NCBI GenBank assembly: GCA_018110825.1
Contig: JAGBCL010000105.1
Location: 1-64,000, forward strand
Origin: Oscillospiraceae bacterium
GTDB lineage: Bacteria; Bacillota; Clostridia; Oscillospirales; Ruminococcaceae
DNA: 64,000 bases
Reading direction: 5' to 3'
This document shows, one piece after another, positions 30,993 through 39,030 of the stretch. Position numbers and translations under genes: made by a program. Within the stretch, counting starts at the first letter, position 1. The number at the start of each line of letters is the position of its first letter. Under the pieces are notes generated by a model. It saw nothing but the letters and a program-made list of their open reading frames with translations. It did not search any database and was not told where the DNA came from.

Positions 30993-32858
30993 TTAGTTTT
31001 TCTCGGTAAAGTCAGCGTCAACGAAACCGTCATCGCCGCCGTTGTTTGCGTCTGCACCTGCATCATAAGAAGCGCCGCCCATGTCAGGACCTGCACCCTC
31101 TGCGCCAGCAGCGCCGCCTGCAGCCTGATAAATTCTGGAGGAAACATCGTAGAATGCCTTCTGGAGCTCATCAGTCTTAGCCTTGATATCGTCTGTGTTG
31201 TCAGTCTTGACAGCTTCCTTGAGAGCGTCAATCTTGGACTGGATATTAGCCTTTTCGTCCTCGTTAATCTTGTCGCCGAGGTCTGTCATAGCCTTTTCAC
31301 ACTGGAACACGAGGTTTTCACCAGCGTTCTTAGCGTCAACAGCTTCCTTACGCTTCTTGTCTTCCTCAGCGTACTGAGCAGCTTCGTCAACAGCCTTCTG
31401 GATATCTTCCTTGGACATGTTTGTGGAAGCAGTGATGGAAATCTTCTGTTCCTTGCCTGTGCCGAGGTCCTTTGCGGATACGTTAACGATACCGTTAGCG
31501 TCGATGTCGAATGTTACTTCAATCTGTGGGATACCTCTTGGAGCAGGAGCGATACCGTCAAGACGGAATACGCCGAGCTGCTTGTTGTCCTTGGCAAATT
31601 CACGTTCACCCTGGAGAACGTTGATGTCAACAGCTGTCTGGTTGTCAGCATATGTGGAGAACACCTGTGACTTCTTTGTAGGAATTGTGGTGTTTCTTTC
31701 AATCATTCTTGTGCAAACGCCGCCTGCTGTTTCGATACCGAGGGAAAGCGGTGTAACGTCAAGGAGGAGAACAGCGTTTTCCTTGTCAACGTCACCTGAG
31801 AGGATACCGCCCTGATATGCAGCACCGAGAGCAACACATTCGTCGGGGTTGATGCCCTTGAATGGTTCCTGACCCATAAAGCTCTTTACAGCTTCCTGAA
31901 CAGCAGGAATTCTGGAAGAACCACCAACCATAAGAACCTTCTTGATGTCGGAAGGCTTGAGGCCTGCGTCGGAGAGAGCCTGCTTAACAGGACCCATTGT
32001 GGACTGAACGAGGTCGGAAGTAAGTTCGTTGAACTTAGCCTGTGTAAGAGTCATATTGAGGTGCTTAGGACCTGTAGCGTCTGCTGTGATGTAAGGAATG
32101 GAAATTGTAGCGGAAGGAGTTGCGGAAAGGGTAATCTTAGCCTTTTCAGCTTCGTCCTTGAGACGCTGCATAGCAAGCTTGTCGTTTGTAAGGTCGATAG
32201 CGTCGGACTTCTTGAATTCTTCAATCATCCAGTTGATGATTCTCTGGTCGAAGTCGTCACCGCCGAGACGGTTGTTACCGGCTGTGGAGAGAACCTCTGT
32301 TACGCCGTCGCCCATTTCGATAACGGAAACGTCGAATGTACCGCCGCCGAGGTCGTAAACCATGATTGTCTGGCTGTCTTCCTTGTCGATACCGTAGGAA
32401 AGAGCAGCAGCTGTAGGCTCGTTGATGATACGTCTTACGTTAAGACCTGCAATCTGACCTGCGTCCTTTGTAGCCTGACGCTGTGCGTCTGTGAAGTAAG
32501 CAGGAACTGTGATAACAGCTTCTGTAACTGTTTCGTTGAGGTAAGCTTCAGCGTCAGCCTTCAGCTTCTGGAGAATCATTGCGGAGATTTCCTGTGGAGT
32601 GTAGTTCTTGCCGTCAATGTCAACCTTGTAGTCGGAGCCCATGTGACGCTTGATGGAAGCAATAGTTCTGCCTGCATTTGTAACAGCCTGGTTCTTTGCA
32701 ACCTGACCAACAAGACGTTCGCCTGCCTTTGTAAAGCCGACAACGGAAGGAGTAGTTCTGCCGCCTTCTGCGTTTGCGATTACAACAGCGTTGCCGCCTT
32801 CAACAACAGCCACGCAGGAGTTTGTAGTACCGAGGTCAATACCGATAATCTTTGCCAT
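30993..32858 (-). CDS. dnaK: Chaperone protein DnaK (Hsp70)
   Basis: A 621-residue Hsp70. The actin-like ATPase domain starts with [13 protein letters not shown] and includes [13 protein letters not shown] and [10 protein letters not shown]; the substrate domain starts near 370 with [14 protein letters not shown], and the tail is the typical Gly/Asp-rich end ([15 protein letters not shown]). It is slightly short, as in Gram-positive DnaK, which lacks a segment of the ATPase domain present in E. coli. The start at 32858 follows AAAGGAA. Confidence 0.98.
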   Translation of the reverse strand: MAKIIGIDLGTTNSCVAVVEGGNAVVIANAEGGRTTPSVVGFTKAGERLVGQVAKNQAVTNAGRTIASIKRHMGSDYKVDIDGKNYTPQEISAMILQKLKADAEAYLNETVTEAVITVPAYFTDAQRQATKDAGQIAGLNVRRIINEPTAAALSYGIDKEDSQTIMVYDLGGGTFDVSVIEMGDGVTEVLSTAGNNRLGGDDFDQRIINWMIEEFKKSDAIDLTNDKLAMQRLKDEAEKAKITLSATPSATISIPYITADATGPKHLNMTLTQAKFNELTSDLVQSTMGPVKQALSDAGLKPSDIKKVLMVGGSSRIPAVQEAVKSFMGQEPFKGINPDECVALGAAYQGGILSGDVDKENAVLLLDVTPLSLGIETAGGVCTRMIERNTTIPTKKSQVFSTYADNQTAVDINVLQGEREFAKDNKQLGVFRLDGIAPAPRGIPQIEVTFDIDANGIVNVSAKDLGTGKEQKISITASTNMSKEDIQKAVDEAAQYAEEDKKRKEAVDAKNAGENLVFQCEKAMTDLGDKINEDEKANIQSKIDALKEAVKTDNTDDIKAKTDELQKAFYDVSSRIYQAAGGAAGAEGAGPDMGGASYDAGADANNGGDDGFVDADFTEKN

Positions 32859-32947
32859 ATTAATCATTTCCTTTCAGATGTTTATATATACAGTTTTTAT
32901 TGTATGCGTATTTAATATAAAAAGTTGTTTAGCACTCTTCCTACGAT

Positions 32948-33008
32948 GTATTTTCGCAATGTGAAAATACTCGGAGTCCATAAAATTACGCTTGCGGAAT
33001 TTTATGGA
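32948..33008 (-). other. Two hairpins in the grpE-dnaK spacer
   Basis: GTATTTTC/GAAAATAC (32948-32970) and TCCATAAAATT/AATTTTATGGA (32977-33008, covering the grpE stop codon) are two tidy stems without T-runs. They may be RNA processing or stability elements in the hrcA-operon transcript. Confidence 0.4.
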
Positions 33009-33571
33009 TTTGCGACCACTACCATTGCACAACGAACTACCTTTTCGCCGATTTTGTAGCCCTTCTGGTAAACCTGTGCAATAACGTTCTCGCCGAGGCT
33101 TTCGTCCTCAATCTGACTTACAGCGTTGTGGTAAATCGGGTTGAACTCGTCACCCTCTGCACCAACTTCTTCTACTCCCAGTTTAGAAAGAACATCTTTA
33201 AACTGATTGTAAATCATTTCAACGCCCTTTTTGTAGTTTTCATCTGTACAGTCAGCCGCAACAGCTCTTTCAAAGTTGTCGATAACTGCGATAACTTCAA
33301 GTGCAGCCTTTGCAGTAGCATCGTGTGCAGCGTTAAGTTTTTCCTGAATTGAACGCTTGCGGAAGTTGTCGTATTCAGCAAGCAGTCTGAGATATTTGTC
33401 CTTGTCAGCCGCAGCAGCTTCTTCAAGTGCCGCAACCTTTGCTTCCAGTTCAGCGGCGGGGTCTGTTTCGGTTGCTTCTTCAACTGTTTCTTCAACAGCT
33501 TCAGTTGTTTCCTCCACGATTTCCTCCGCGGCTTCCTCTGTATTTAAGCTGTCCTTTTCGATTTCACTCAT
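33002..33571 (-). CDS. grpE: Nucleotide exchange factor GrpE
   Basis: A 189-residue protein that releases ADP from DnaK. Residues 1-50 are an acidic, Glu-rich tail, then comes the long helix for dimerisation (about 45-105, with DKYLRLLAEYDNFRKRS, the conserved GrpE stretch) and the C-terminal beta domain (FNPIYHNAVSQIED, GYKIGEKVVRCAMVVVA). The start follows AAGGAG. It lies between hrcA and dnaK. Confidence 0.96.
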   Translation of the reverse strand: MSEIEKDSLNTEEAAEEIVEETTEAVEETVEEATETDPAAELEAKVAALEEAAAADKDKYLRLLAEYDNFRKRSIQEKLNAAHDATAKAALEVIAVIDNFERAVAADCTDENYKKGVEMIYNQFKDVLSKLGVEEVGAEGDEFNPIYHNAVSQIEDESLGENVIAQVYQKGYKIGEKVVRCAMVVVANP

Positions 33572-33597
33572 TTTTCGGGGACGCTCCTTTCTTATTG

Positions 33598-34644
33598 TTA
33601 AAAAATATCGTCCTCATCGTCGTCCTCCGAAATAAGATTAGTAATCCTGTCCGTCAGATATTCGATATAAGGAATTATTTTTGCGTAGTCAAGCCGCATA
33701 GGACCTATAACTCCCAGCGACCCTGCGGTCTTGCCGCCCTTTTTGATTTTCGACACAATCACGCTTGAATTCTCGATTACGAAGCCGCCGTCCTCACCGA
33801 AGAGAACCTGCAAATCACCGAAGCTGTCGTCAAGCATATTTTTTACAACCTCGTTCTTGTTCTCGAAAAATCTCATAAGCTGAGTTGTGTTCAAATCCTG
33901 CCTTGCCAGCAGATTTTTTTCGCCTGCAACCTTGATTTCGTTGTCCCTGAAGCCCTCGGCAAGCTCACAAACGCCCTGAAGAAGCGGTGCAAGCGTAACC
34001 ATATAAGTTCCCATCGCAGCAACAAGTCTTTCAATAACGCTTTCGTCAAGCTGGTCAATTGAAACGCCCTGCAAGTTCTCAGCCATATACTTGGTGAAGA
34101 ACTCCATCTGCTCGTTGGTCAAATCGAATTCAAGTCTGCACACCTTATTTTTAATGTTGCCCGAAGAAGTAACCATCAGCAGGACGTACATTCTTCGTCC
34201 TGTTGGGATAACCTCAACCTTGGTGATGACCGAGAATTTCGGTGCAACATTCTTAACAACCGTTGCACAGTGCGTAAGCTCTGCAAGAGCCTTTGAAGCA
34301 CTTTCGATAAGCGCGTCCGCAGTAGGCACGTCGACGTCGAGGCACTCGTCAAGCATTTTTTTGTCCTCGTCGGAAAGTGTTTTAGCATTCATCAGCTCGT
34401 CGATGTACAATCGGTAGCCTGCATAGGTAGGTATTCGCCCTGCGGAGGTGTGGGGTTGTTCAAGATAACCCAGCTGCTCCAGCATTGCCATATCGTTTCT
34501 GATAGTGGCGGGGGAAACTCTTATGTCGGGCAGTGAAGCAATTGTCTTTGAACCCACCGGCTCGCCCGTAATGATATACGAATCAACGATTGCCGCAAGG
34601 ATACGGCGTTTTCTTTCGTCCAGCAGTTCAATCACCCCTGACAT
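33598..34644 (-). CDS. hrcA: Heat-inducible transcription repressor HrcA
   Basis: A 348-residue repressor that binds CIRCE. The N-terminal winged helix contains ERKRRILAAIVDSYIITGEP and SPATIRNDMAMLEQLGYLEQ, and the central and C-terminal parts match the GAF-like and dimerisation regions. The start is uncertain: the ATG at 34644 lacks a clear ribosome binding site, and TTG or GTG codons up to 18 bases upstream are alternatives. As first gene of the operon it represses itself, and the operon is released on heat stress as DnaK/GroEL-dependent HrcA folding fails, the known logic in Firmicutes. Confidence 0.94.
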   Translation of the reverse strand: MSGVIELLDERKRRILAAIVDSYIITGEPVGSKTIASLPDIRVSPATIRNDMAMLEQLGYLEQPHTSAGRIPTYAGYRLYIDELMNAKTLSDEDKKMLDECLDVDVPTADALIESASKALAELTHCATVVKNVAPKFSVITKVEVIPTGRRMYVLLMVTSSGNIKNKVCRLEFDLTNEQMEFFTKYMAENLQGVSIDQLDESVIERLVAAMGTYMVTLAPLLQGVCELAEGFRDNEIKVAGEKNLLARQDLNTTQLMRFFENKNEVVKNMLDDSFGDLQVLFGEDGGFVIENSSVIVSKIKKGGKTAGSLGVIGPMRLDYAKIIPYIEYLTDRITNLISEDDDEDDIF

Positions 34645-34672
34645 AGTTTTCAGCACTCGCAAGCACTAACTG

Positions 34673-34704
34673 TTAGCACTTGACTTAGCACTGTGTTAGC
34701 ACTC
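34673..34704. promoter_or_regulatory. Three TTAGCACT direct repeats next to CIRCE
   Basis: TTAGCACT recurs at 34673, 34685 and 34696, at 11-12 base intervals, the last being the left arm of CIRCE. The extra half-sites lie in the untranslated leader of hrcA and could be additional HrcA contacts or relics of an older site. Confidence 0.4.
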
Positions 34705-34722
34705 TTTTTCTTTGAGTGCTAA
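34696..34722. promoter_or_regulatory. CIRCE operator
   Basis: TTAGCACTC, nine bases, GAGTGCTAA: an exact match to the HrcA-binding CIRCE element, located at the transcription start of the operon. Confidence 0.97.
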
Positions 34723-34726
34723 TTCT

Positions 34727-34754
34727 ATTATACACGGCTTTTTCCGTTTGTCAA
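34727..34754 (-). promoter_or_regulatory. Promoter of the hrcA-grpE-dnaK-dnaJ operon
   Basis: Minus strand TTGACA and TATAAT with a 16-base spacer; CIRCE begins four bases after the -10, so bound repressor would block initiation. Confidence 0.9.
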
Positions 34755-34887
34755 TAGGTTTTGCAAAATTTCTCCGTTTTTTCACAAAAGGGGTCGGTGC
34801 AGAGCCGTATTGACTTTTGTATGTGAATGTGCTAAAATAAATTCCATACTATTATATAATGTATTTGACCGAAAGGACGGTAATAAT

Positions 34888-36087
34888 ATGTCTAACATCG
34901 TTTCCGAAAAAATGTATGCCCTCGGCAGCAAGCGTTCCGAAATCCGTGAGCTTTTTGAGTACGGCAAGAAGAGAATCGCAGAAGTAGGTGCGGAAAATGT
35001 CTATGATTTCAGCCTCGGCAACCCAAGCGTGCCTGCTCCTGATTGCGTAAAGAATACCCTTGCAAAGCTTGTTTCCGAAACTGACCCTGTAGCACTTCAC
35101 GGCTACACATCTGCTCAGGGTGATGCAGGTGTACGTCAGGCTTGTGCTGATTACGTAAAGAACACACACGGCTGTGATTGCTCCGCTGATGACTTTTATA
35201 TGACCTGCGGTGCAGCTGCTTCCCTTACAATTACCCTCAACGCTCTTTCAAAGGAAGGGGACGAGGTTATTGTCCTTGCTCCGTTCTTTCCTGAGTATAC
35301 AGTTTTCATCACTCAGGCAGGTATGAAGTGCGTGCAGGTAAAGTGCAGCGAGGAAGATTTCCAGATTGATTTTGCGGCACTTGAAGCTGCTATCAACGAG
35401 CACACAAAGGCTATCATCATCAACTCCCCGAACAACCCGTCGGGTGCGGTATTCTCCGAGGATACTATTAAAAAGCTTGCTGAAATGCTTGAAGGTGCAC
35501 AGAAGAAATACAACCGCAGCATCTTCATCATTGCCGACGAGCCATACCGTGAACTTGTTTATGATGCAGATATTAAGGTTCCGTTCATCCCTAACTATTA
35601 TAATAACACTATCGTTTGTTATTCATTCAGTAAGTCACTTTCTCTCCCGGGCGAGCGTATCGGTTATATTCTTGTTCCGCCAAAGGCTTGCGACAACAGG
35701 GATATCTACTTCGCAGTATGCGGTGCAGGACGTGCTCTCGGTTACGTTTGCGCACCAAGTCTGTTCCAGAAGATTGTTCCTGAATGTATCGGCAAGACCG
35801 CTGACATTTCCATCTACAAGAAGAACCGTGACCTGCTTTGCAATGCCCTTTCCGAATACGGATACAAGGTAGTGCGTCCTGATGGTGCATTCTATCTTTT
35901 CGTAAAGGCTCTTGAAGAAGATTCCCGTGCATTCTGCGAAAAGGCAAAGGCACACGACCTGCTTATCGTTGCAAGCGACAGCTTCGGCTTCCCGGGTTAC
36001 GCAAGAATTTCCTACTGCGTATCAACTGAAATGATTGAACGTGCACTTCCTGCTTTCAAGGCTCTTGCAGAAGAATACAACAAGTAA
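34888..36087 (+). CDS. PLP-dependent aminotransferase, class I (aspartate aminotransferase-like)
   Basis: A 399-residue fold-type I aminotransferase. The PLP lysine is Lys249 in YSFSKSLSLPGERIGYI, the substrate-carboxylate Asn/Pro motif is NSPNNPSGAVF, and the PLP-ring Asp lies in IIADEPYRELVY. The C-terminal Arg is in GYARISYC. The sequence resembles the aspartate/aromatic aminotransferases of Clostridia; exact substrate is not settled. The start at 34888 follows AAAGGA. It is divergent from hrcA and ends in a terminator. Confidence 0.9.
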   Translation: MSNIVSEKMYALGSKRSEIRELFEYGKKRIAEVGAENVYDFSLGNPSVPAPDCVKNTLAKLVSETDPVALHGYTSAQGDAGVRQACADYVKNTHGCDCSADDFYMTCGAAASLTITLNALSKEGDEVIVLAPFFPEYTVFITQAGMKCVQVKCSEEDFQIDFAALEAAINEHTKAIIINSPNNPSGAVFSEDTIKKLAEMLEGAQKKYNRSIFIIADEPYRELVYDADIKVPFIPNYYNNTIVCYSFSKSLSLPGERIGYILVPPKACDNRDIYFAVCGAGRALGYVCAPSLFQKIVPECIGKTADISIYKKNRDLLCNALSEYGYKVVRPDGAFYLFVKALEEDSRAFCEKAKAHDLLIVASDSFGFPGYARISYCVSTEMIERALPAFKALAEEYNK

Positions 36088-36092
36088 TAAAC

Positions 36093-36126
36093 CAGTCCGT
36101 GGAAAACCCACGGACTGTTCCGTTTT
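36093..36126 (+). terminator. Terminator of the aminotransferase gene
   Basis: CAGTCCGTGG pairs with CCACGGACTG around five bases, followed by TTCCGTTTT. Confidence 0.75.
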
Positions 36127-36207
36127 ATCAAAACAACCAATTGGCTGCGGAATTTTTTGCTTCAAAACAACAACTTCCCCAAAAATAAAATTGCGGAAAT
36201 TTTGTTC

Positions 36208-36236
36208 TTGACAAGCAGAGAGGAAAGTGATATACT
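36208..36236 (+). promoter_or_regulatory. Promoter of the rpsF-ssb-rpsR operon
   Basis: TTGACA and TATACT with a 17-base spacer, leaving a leader of about 52 bases to rpsF. Confidence 0.85.
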
Positions 36237-36294
36237 GATAAAGTATCCTCGTCTGCGTATCGTCGCAGGCGTAATCCAAGAGGAGGTGTTTTTA

Positions 36295-36585
36295 ATGGCA
36301 AAGGTAAACGAAACTTATGAGACCATGGCAGTTTACAGCCTGAAGAACGGTGAGGAAGGCGTTAAGGCTCTTAACGATAAGTTCACTGCTCTCATCGAGG
36401 CTAACGGCACTATGGAGTCCGTTAACGAGTGGGGTAAGAGAAAGCTTGCTTACGAGATCAACTACGAAGCAGAAGGCTACTATGTGCTTTACACATTCAC
36501 ATCCAAGCCTGATTTCCCTGCAGAGCTCGACCGTGTATTCAAGATCACAGACGGCGTTATGCGTTCCATGACTACTGTTAAGTAA
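36295..36585 (+). CDS. rpsF: Small ribosomal subunit protein bS6
   Basis: A 96-residue S6 protein, part of the 30S platform with S18. The pattern YETMAVYSLKNGEE, then EWGKRKLAYEINYEAEGYYVLYTF, is the usual one. The start follows GAGGAGG. It heads the conserved rpsF-ssb-rpsR operon. Confidence 0.97.
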   Translation: MAKVNETYETMAVYSLKNGEEGVKALNDKFTALIEANGTMESVNEWGKRKLAYEINYEAEGYYVLYTFTSKPDFPAELDRVFKITDGVMRSMTTVK

Positions 36586-36628
36586 TTCATGACGCAGACG
36601 GCTATTTAAGAAAGGTTGGTAGTAAACT

Positions 36629-37156
36629 ATGTTGAACAAGGTTATCTTAATGGGCAGACTTACTGCCGATCCGGAACTGAGACAGACACCAAACGGTGTT
36701 TCTACTTGCCGCATAACTGTTGCCTGCGACAGAAATTTCGTGCCTCAGGGCGGCGAAAGACAGGCAGATTTCATTACAGTTGTTGCTTGGCGTCAGACCG
36801 CTGAATTTATCAGCAGATATTTCGCAAAGGGCAGAATGATTGCTGTTGAGGGCAACCTCAGAACAAGCAGTTACCCCGACAAGCGTTATCCTGATGTTAC
36901 TCATTATGTAACAGAGGTTTATGCAGACCAGGTTTACTTTGCAGGTGACAAGCCTGCTCAGCAGCAGGGCGGTTACGCTCCGCAGCAGTTTGCTCAGCCT
37001 CAGTTCAGTCAGCCTGCTCAGAGTGCACCTCAGTTCAACCAGCCGAACGCACAGCCTCAGTATGCTCCGCAGCAGAGTGCTCCTGCACCTGCAGTTTCTT
37101 TCGGAGACCTGGGCGATTTTGAAGAAGTTATCGGTGATGGCGACCTGCCATTCTGA
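36629..37156 (+). CDS. ssb: Single-stranded DNA-binding protein
   Basis: A 175-residue SSB: an OB fold at residues 1-105 (MGRLTADPELRQTPNG, DFITVVAWRQTAEFISRYF), a flexible Gln/Pro-rich linker (about 112-155) and the acidic tip GDGDLPF that recruits repair and replication partners. It lies between the genes for S6 and S18, as in most Firmicutes. Confidence 0.97.
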   Translation: MLNKVILMGRLTADPELRQTPNGVSTCRITVACDRNFVPQGGERQADFITVVAWRQTAEFISRYFAKGRMIAVEGNLRTSSYPDKRYPDVTHYVTEVYADQVYFAGDKPAQQQGGYAPQQFAQPQFSQPAQSAPQFNQPNAQPQYAPQQSAPAPAVSFGDLGDFEEVIGDGDLPF

Positions 37157-37201
37157 TAACGCTGAAAACTGTATTTTAAATTCTATAAGGAGGGTTTCAT
37201 A

Positions 37202-37450
37202 ATGGAGAAGGATAGAGAAAGAGCTCCACGTGGCGCTAAGAGAGCACGCAAGAAGGTTTGCATGTTCTGCGCTGACAGAGTGGAGAAGATCGATTACAAG
37301 GATATCAACAGACTCAAGAAGTGCATGACTGAGAGAGCTAAGATTCTCCCAAGACGTGTAACAGGTACTTGTGCTTGCCACCAGAGAGAACTTACAGTTG
37401 CTATCAAGCGTGCAAGATATGTTGCTCTGCTTCCTTACGTTTCCGACTAA
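37202..37450 (+). CDS. rpsR: Small ribosomal subunit protein bS18
   Basis: An 82-residue S18. It carries four cysteines (CMFC near residue 20 and CACHQREL near 58), the zinc-binding pattern seen in part of the family, plus [12 protein letters not shown] core ([10 protein letters not shown]). The start follows AAGGAGG. Last gene of the operon. Confidence 0.97.
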   Translation: MEKDRERAPRGAKRARKKVCMFCADRVEKIDYKDINRLKKCMTERAKILPRRVTGTCACHQRELTVAIKRARYVALLPYVSD

Positions 37451-37463
37451 TTAAGAAACAAAT

Positions 37464-37496
37464 AAAACGCCTCGTATGTACGGGGCGTTTTTTATT
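37464..37496. terminator. Terminator after rpsR
   Basis: AAAACGCCTCG pairs with CGGGGCGTTTT around six bases, followed by a T-run. It can also serve the convergent small minus-strand gene. Confidence 0.85.
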
Positions 37497-37497
37497 T

Positions 37498-37725
37498 TCA
37501 GAACAGCTTAAAAAAATGATTGAAGAATATTACTCCTATTCCGTCTGCCGTGCGGTAAAATCCGAAAACGTCCATCGGTTCAGAGTGCATGATGTTGTAG
37601 GAATTAACGTAAACTGTGATAAAACCGTATGTGAATATCGTCATGAGCACCGCCGCTGTTACTGAGTAAAGTATCAGACGGCGGCTTTTTTGCTCGGCGG
37701 TAAGGGCAACATTGAAATTGAACAT
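37498..37725 (-). CDS. Small membrane protein of unknown function
   Basis: A 75-residue protein with one transmembrane helix (about residues 18-40, LILYSVTAAVLMTIFTYGFI) after a short basic region, and a C-terminal extracellular or periplasmic segment ending FFNHFFKLF. The AAAGGAG box 5 bases before the ATG makes translation credible. No family is recognised. It follows spoIIP in reverse order on the other side, 44 bases away, with no clear shared role. Confidence 0.6.
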   Translation of the reverse strand: MFNFNVALTAEQKSRRLILYSVTAAVLMTIFTYGFITVYVNSYNIMHSEPMDVFGFYRTADGIGVIFFNHFFKLF

Positions 37726-37769
37726 ACAAATCTCCTTTACAATAAGTTTATTTCGTGTTGTTATAAACT

Positions 37770-38930
37770 TTATGTAAAATAATTTACAAGAGATTTGCCG
37801 ATAAGTTCACCGCTGTAAAGTGCCTGGTCAATGCTGTTTGCGTGGCCGCCCACTTCGATAAGGATTGAACCCGTGGTCAGGTCCTGATTGTATTTACGGT
37901 AATCGAAAAGCACAGGACGTGTGAGACCCTGCCAGTCGCTTTCAAGCTGATTTTGCAGTGCAGATGCAAAGCGGAAATTCTTCATGTAGTTGGGCATGCC
38001 CATTGTTCCGTCATCACAGCCGCTGATAATCATTACCTGAGCAGCATTTCTGCCATTTATTTCAGCAACGGGTGCAATCCTTTCGCCGCTGTCACGCTCA
38101 ATTGCGTCACGGTGAATATCAAGAACAACCTTTATGGAGGGGTACTCCTCAAGATATTTTTCCACCGTTTCACGGCTTCGGTCATAGCTTCCGTTGTAAG
38201 ACGGGTAATCGTGAAGGGTTGTGTCATGAATAACGCCTATTCCTGCTGCTTCAAGCTCCTCGGCAATTTCATTTCCTACCGCAATCATATTCATTGTCGG
38301 GTCGGTTGTTCGGGAATTGAAAGAGCTGTCATAGAAATCACGTTCATACGGCTCATAGCTTTCAGTTGCGTGGGTGTGCATAATAAGAATCTGAGGCTCA
38401 CCGTTCAGCTCAATTTCAAAGTCGGGAGCAAGCTTGCTTTCCGCAATCAGGTCCTCGTTGCTGACAGAGGTAACATTCCGTACCTGCCCGTTGTCGAGAT
38501 TTATGTAATTATCGCCGTTTATTACGCCGTAGCTGATTGCCGAAATTGCACCGTCATTATTTTCAAGGCTTTCGGGGTACGGTTTAGGTCCTGCGTTATG
38601 GCTTTCGTCCTGAACAATCAGTTCCTCGTTGTTGCTGTTGGGAATATTCAGCTCACCATAGGAAAGCATCATGCTGTCGTCAACGGAAAAACCTGAACGG
38701 ACAGGCAGCTTGTCCGCTGTTGTTTCTTCGGTGCAAGGTGCAGCCTCGGGAATTTTTTCTTTTGCGGTAAAATCGTAAGAAGTAAGACGTGCGGAAGCGT
38801 TTGCCGCAAAATAAACCGCTTCGGCAGGTGATGGGATACAGATGGAAATTGCCGCAATCATCATCGGCAGCATAAGCGTGAACATTCCTGCTGCGGCAAT
38901 TGCTGCGGCATGTTTTTTTCGTCCTCTCAT
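37770..38930 (-). CDS. spoIIP: Stage II sporulation protein P
   Basis: A 386-residue cell-wall amidase/endopeptidase which, with SpoIID and SpoIIM, thins septal peptidoglycan during forespore engulfment. A basic N-terminus and one transmembrane helix (about 8-35) anchor it; the catalytic domain starts near residue 180 with ILIMHTHATESY and includes VVLDIHRDAIER, both conserved metal-ligand/active-site segments, and ends EVGGHANSIDQALYSGE. The start follows AAAGGGG. Its presence argues that the host makes endospores. Confidence 0.94.
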   Translation of the reverse strand: MRGRKKHAAAIAAAGMFTLMLPMMIAAISICIPSPAEAVYFAANASARLTSYDFTAKEKIPEAAPCTEETTADKLPVRSGFSVDDSMMLSYGELNIPNSNNEELIVQDESHNAGPKPYPESLENNDGAISAISYGVINGDNYINLDNGQVRNVTSVSNEDLIAESKLAPDFEIELNGEPQILIMHTHATESYEPYERDFYDSSFNSRTTDPTMNMIAVGNEIAEELEAAGIGVIHDTTLHDYPSYNGSYDRSRETVEKYLEEYPSIKVVLDIHRDAIERDSGERIAPVAEINGRNAAQVMIISGCDDGTMGMPNYMKNFRFASALQNQLESDWQGLTRPVLFDYRKYNQDLTTGSILIEVGGHANSIDQALYSGELIGKSLVNYFT

Positions 38931-38993
38931 AAAAAAGCCCCTTTCGGATATAGCTGTAGACAGTTTATGCAGGGAGGGGGATTTTTATGCATA

Positions 38994-39023
38994 AAAAATG
39001 GTATCGGGCGTTAACCCGATACC
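38994..39023 (-). terminator. Terminator of the CotH-family gene
   Basis: GGTATCGGG pairs with CCCGATACC around six bases; on the minus strand six T follow. Confidence 0.85.
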
Positions 39024-39030
39024 GAAAAAA

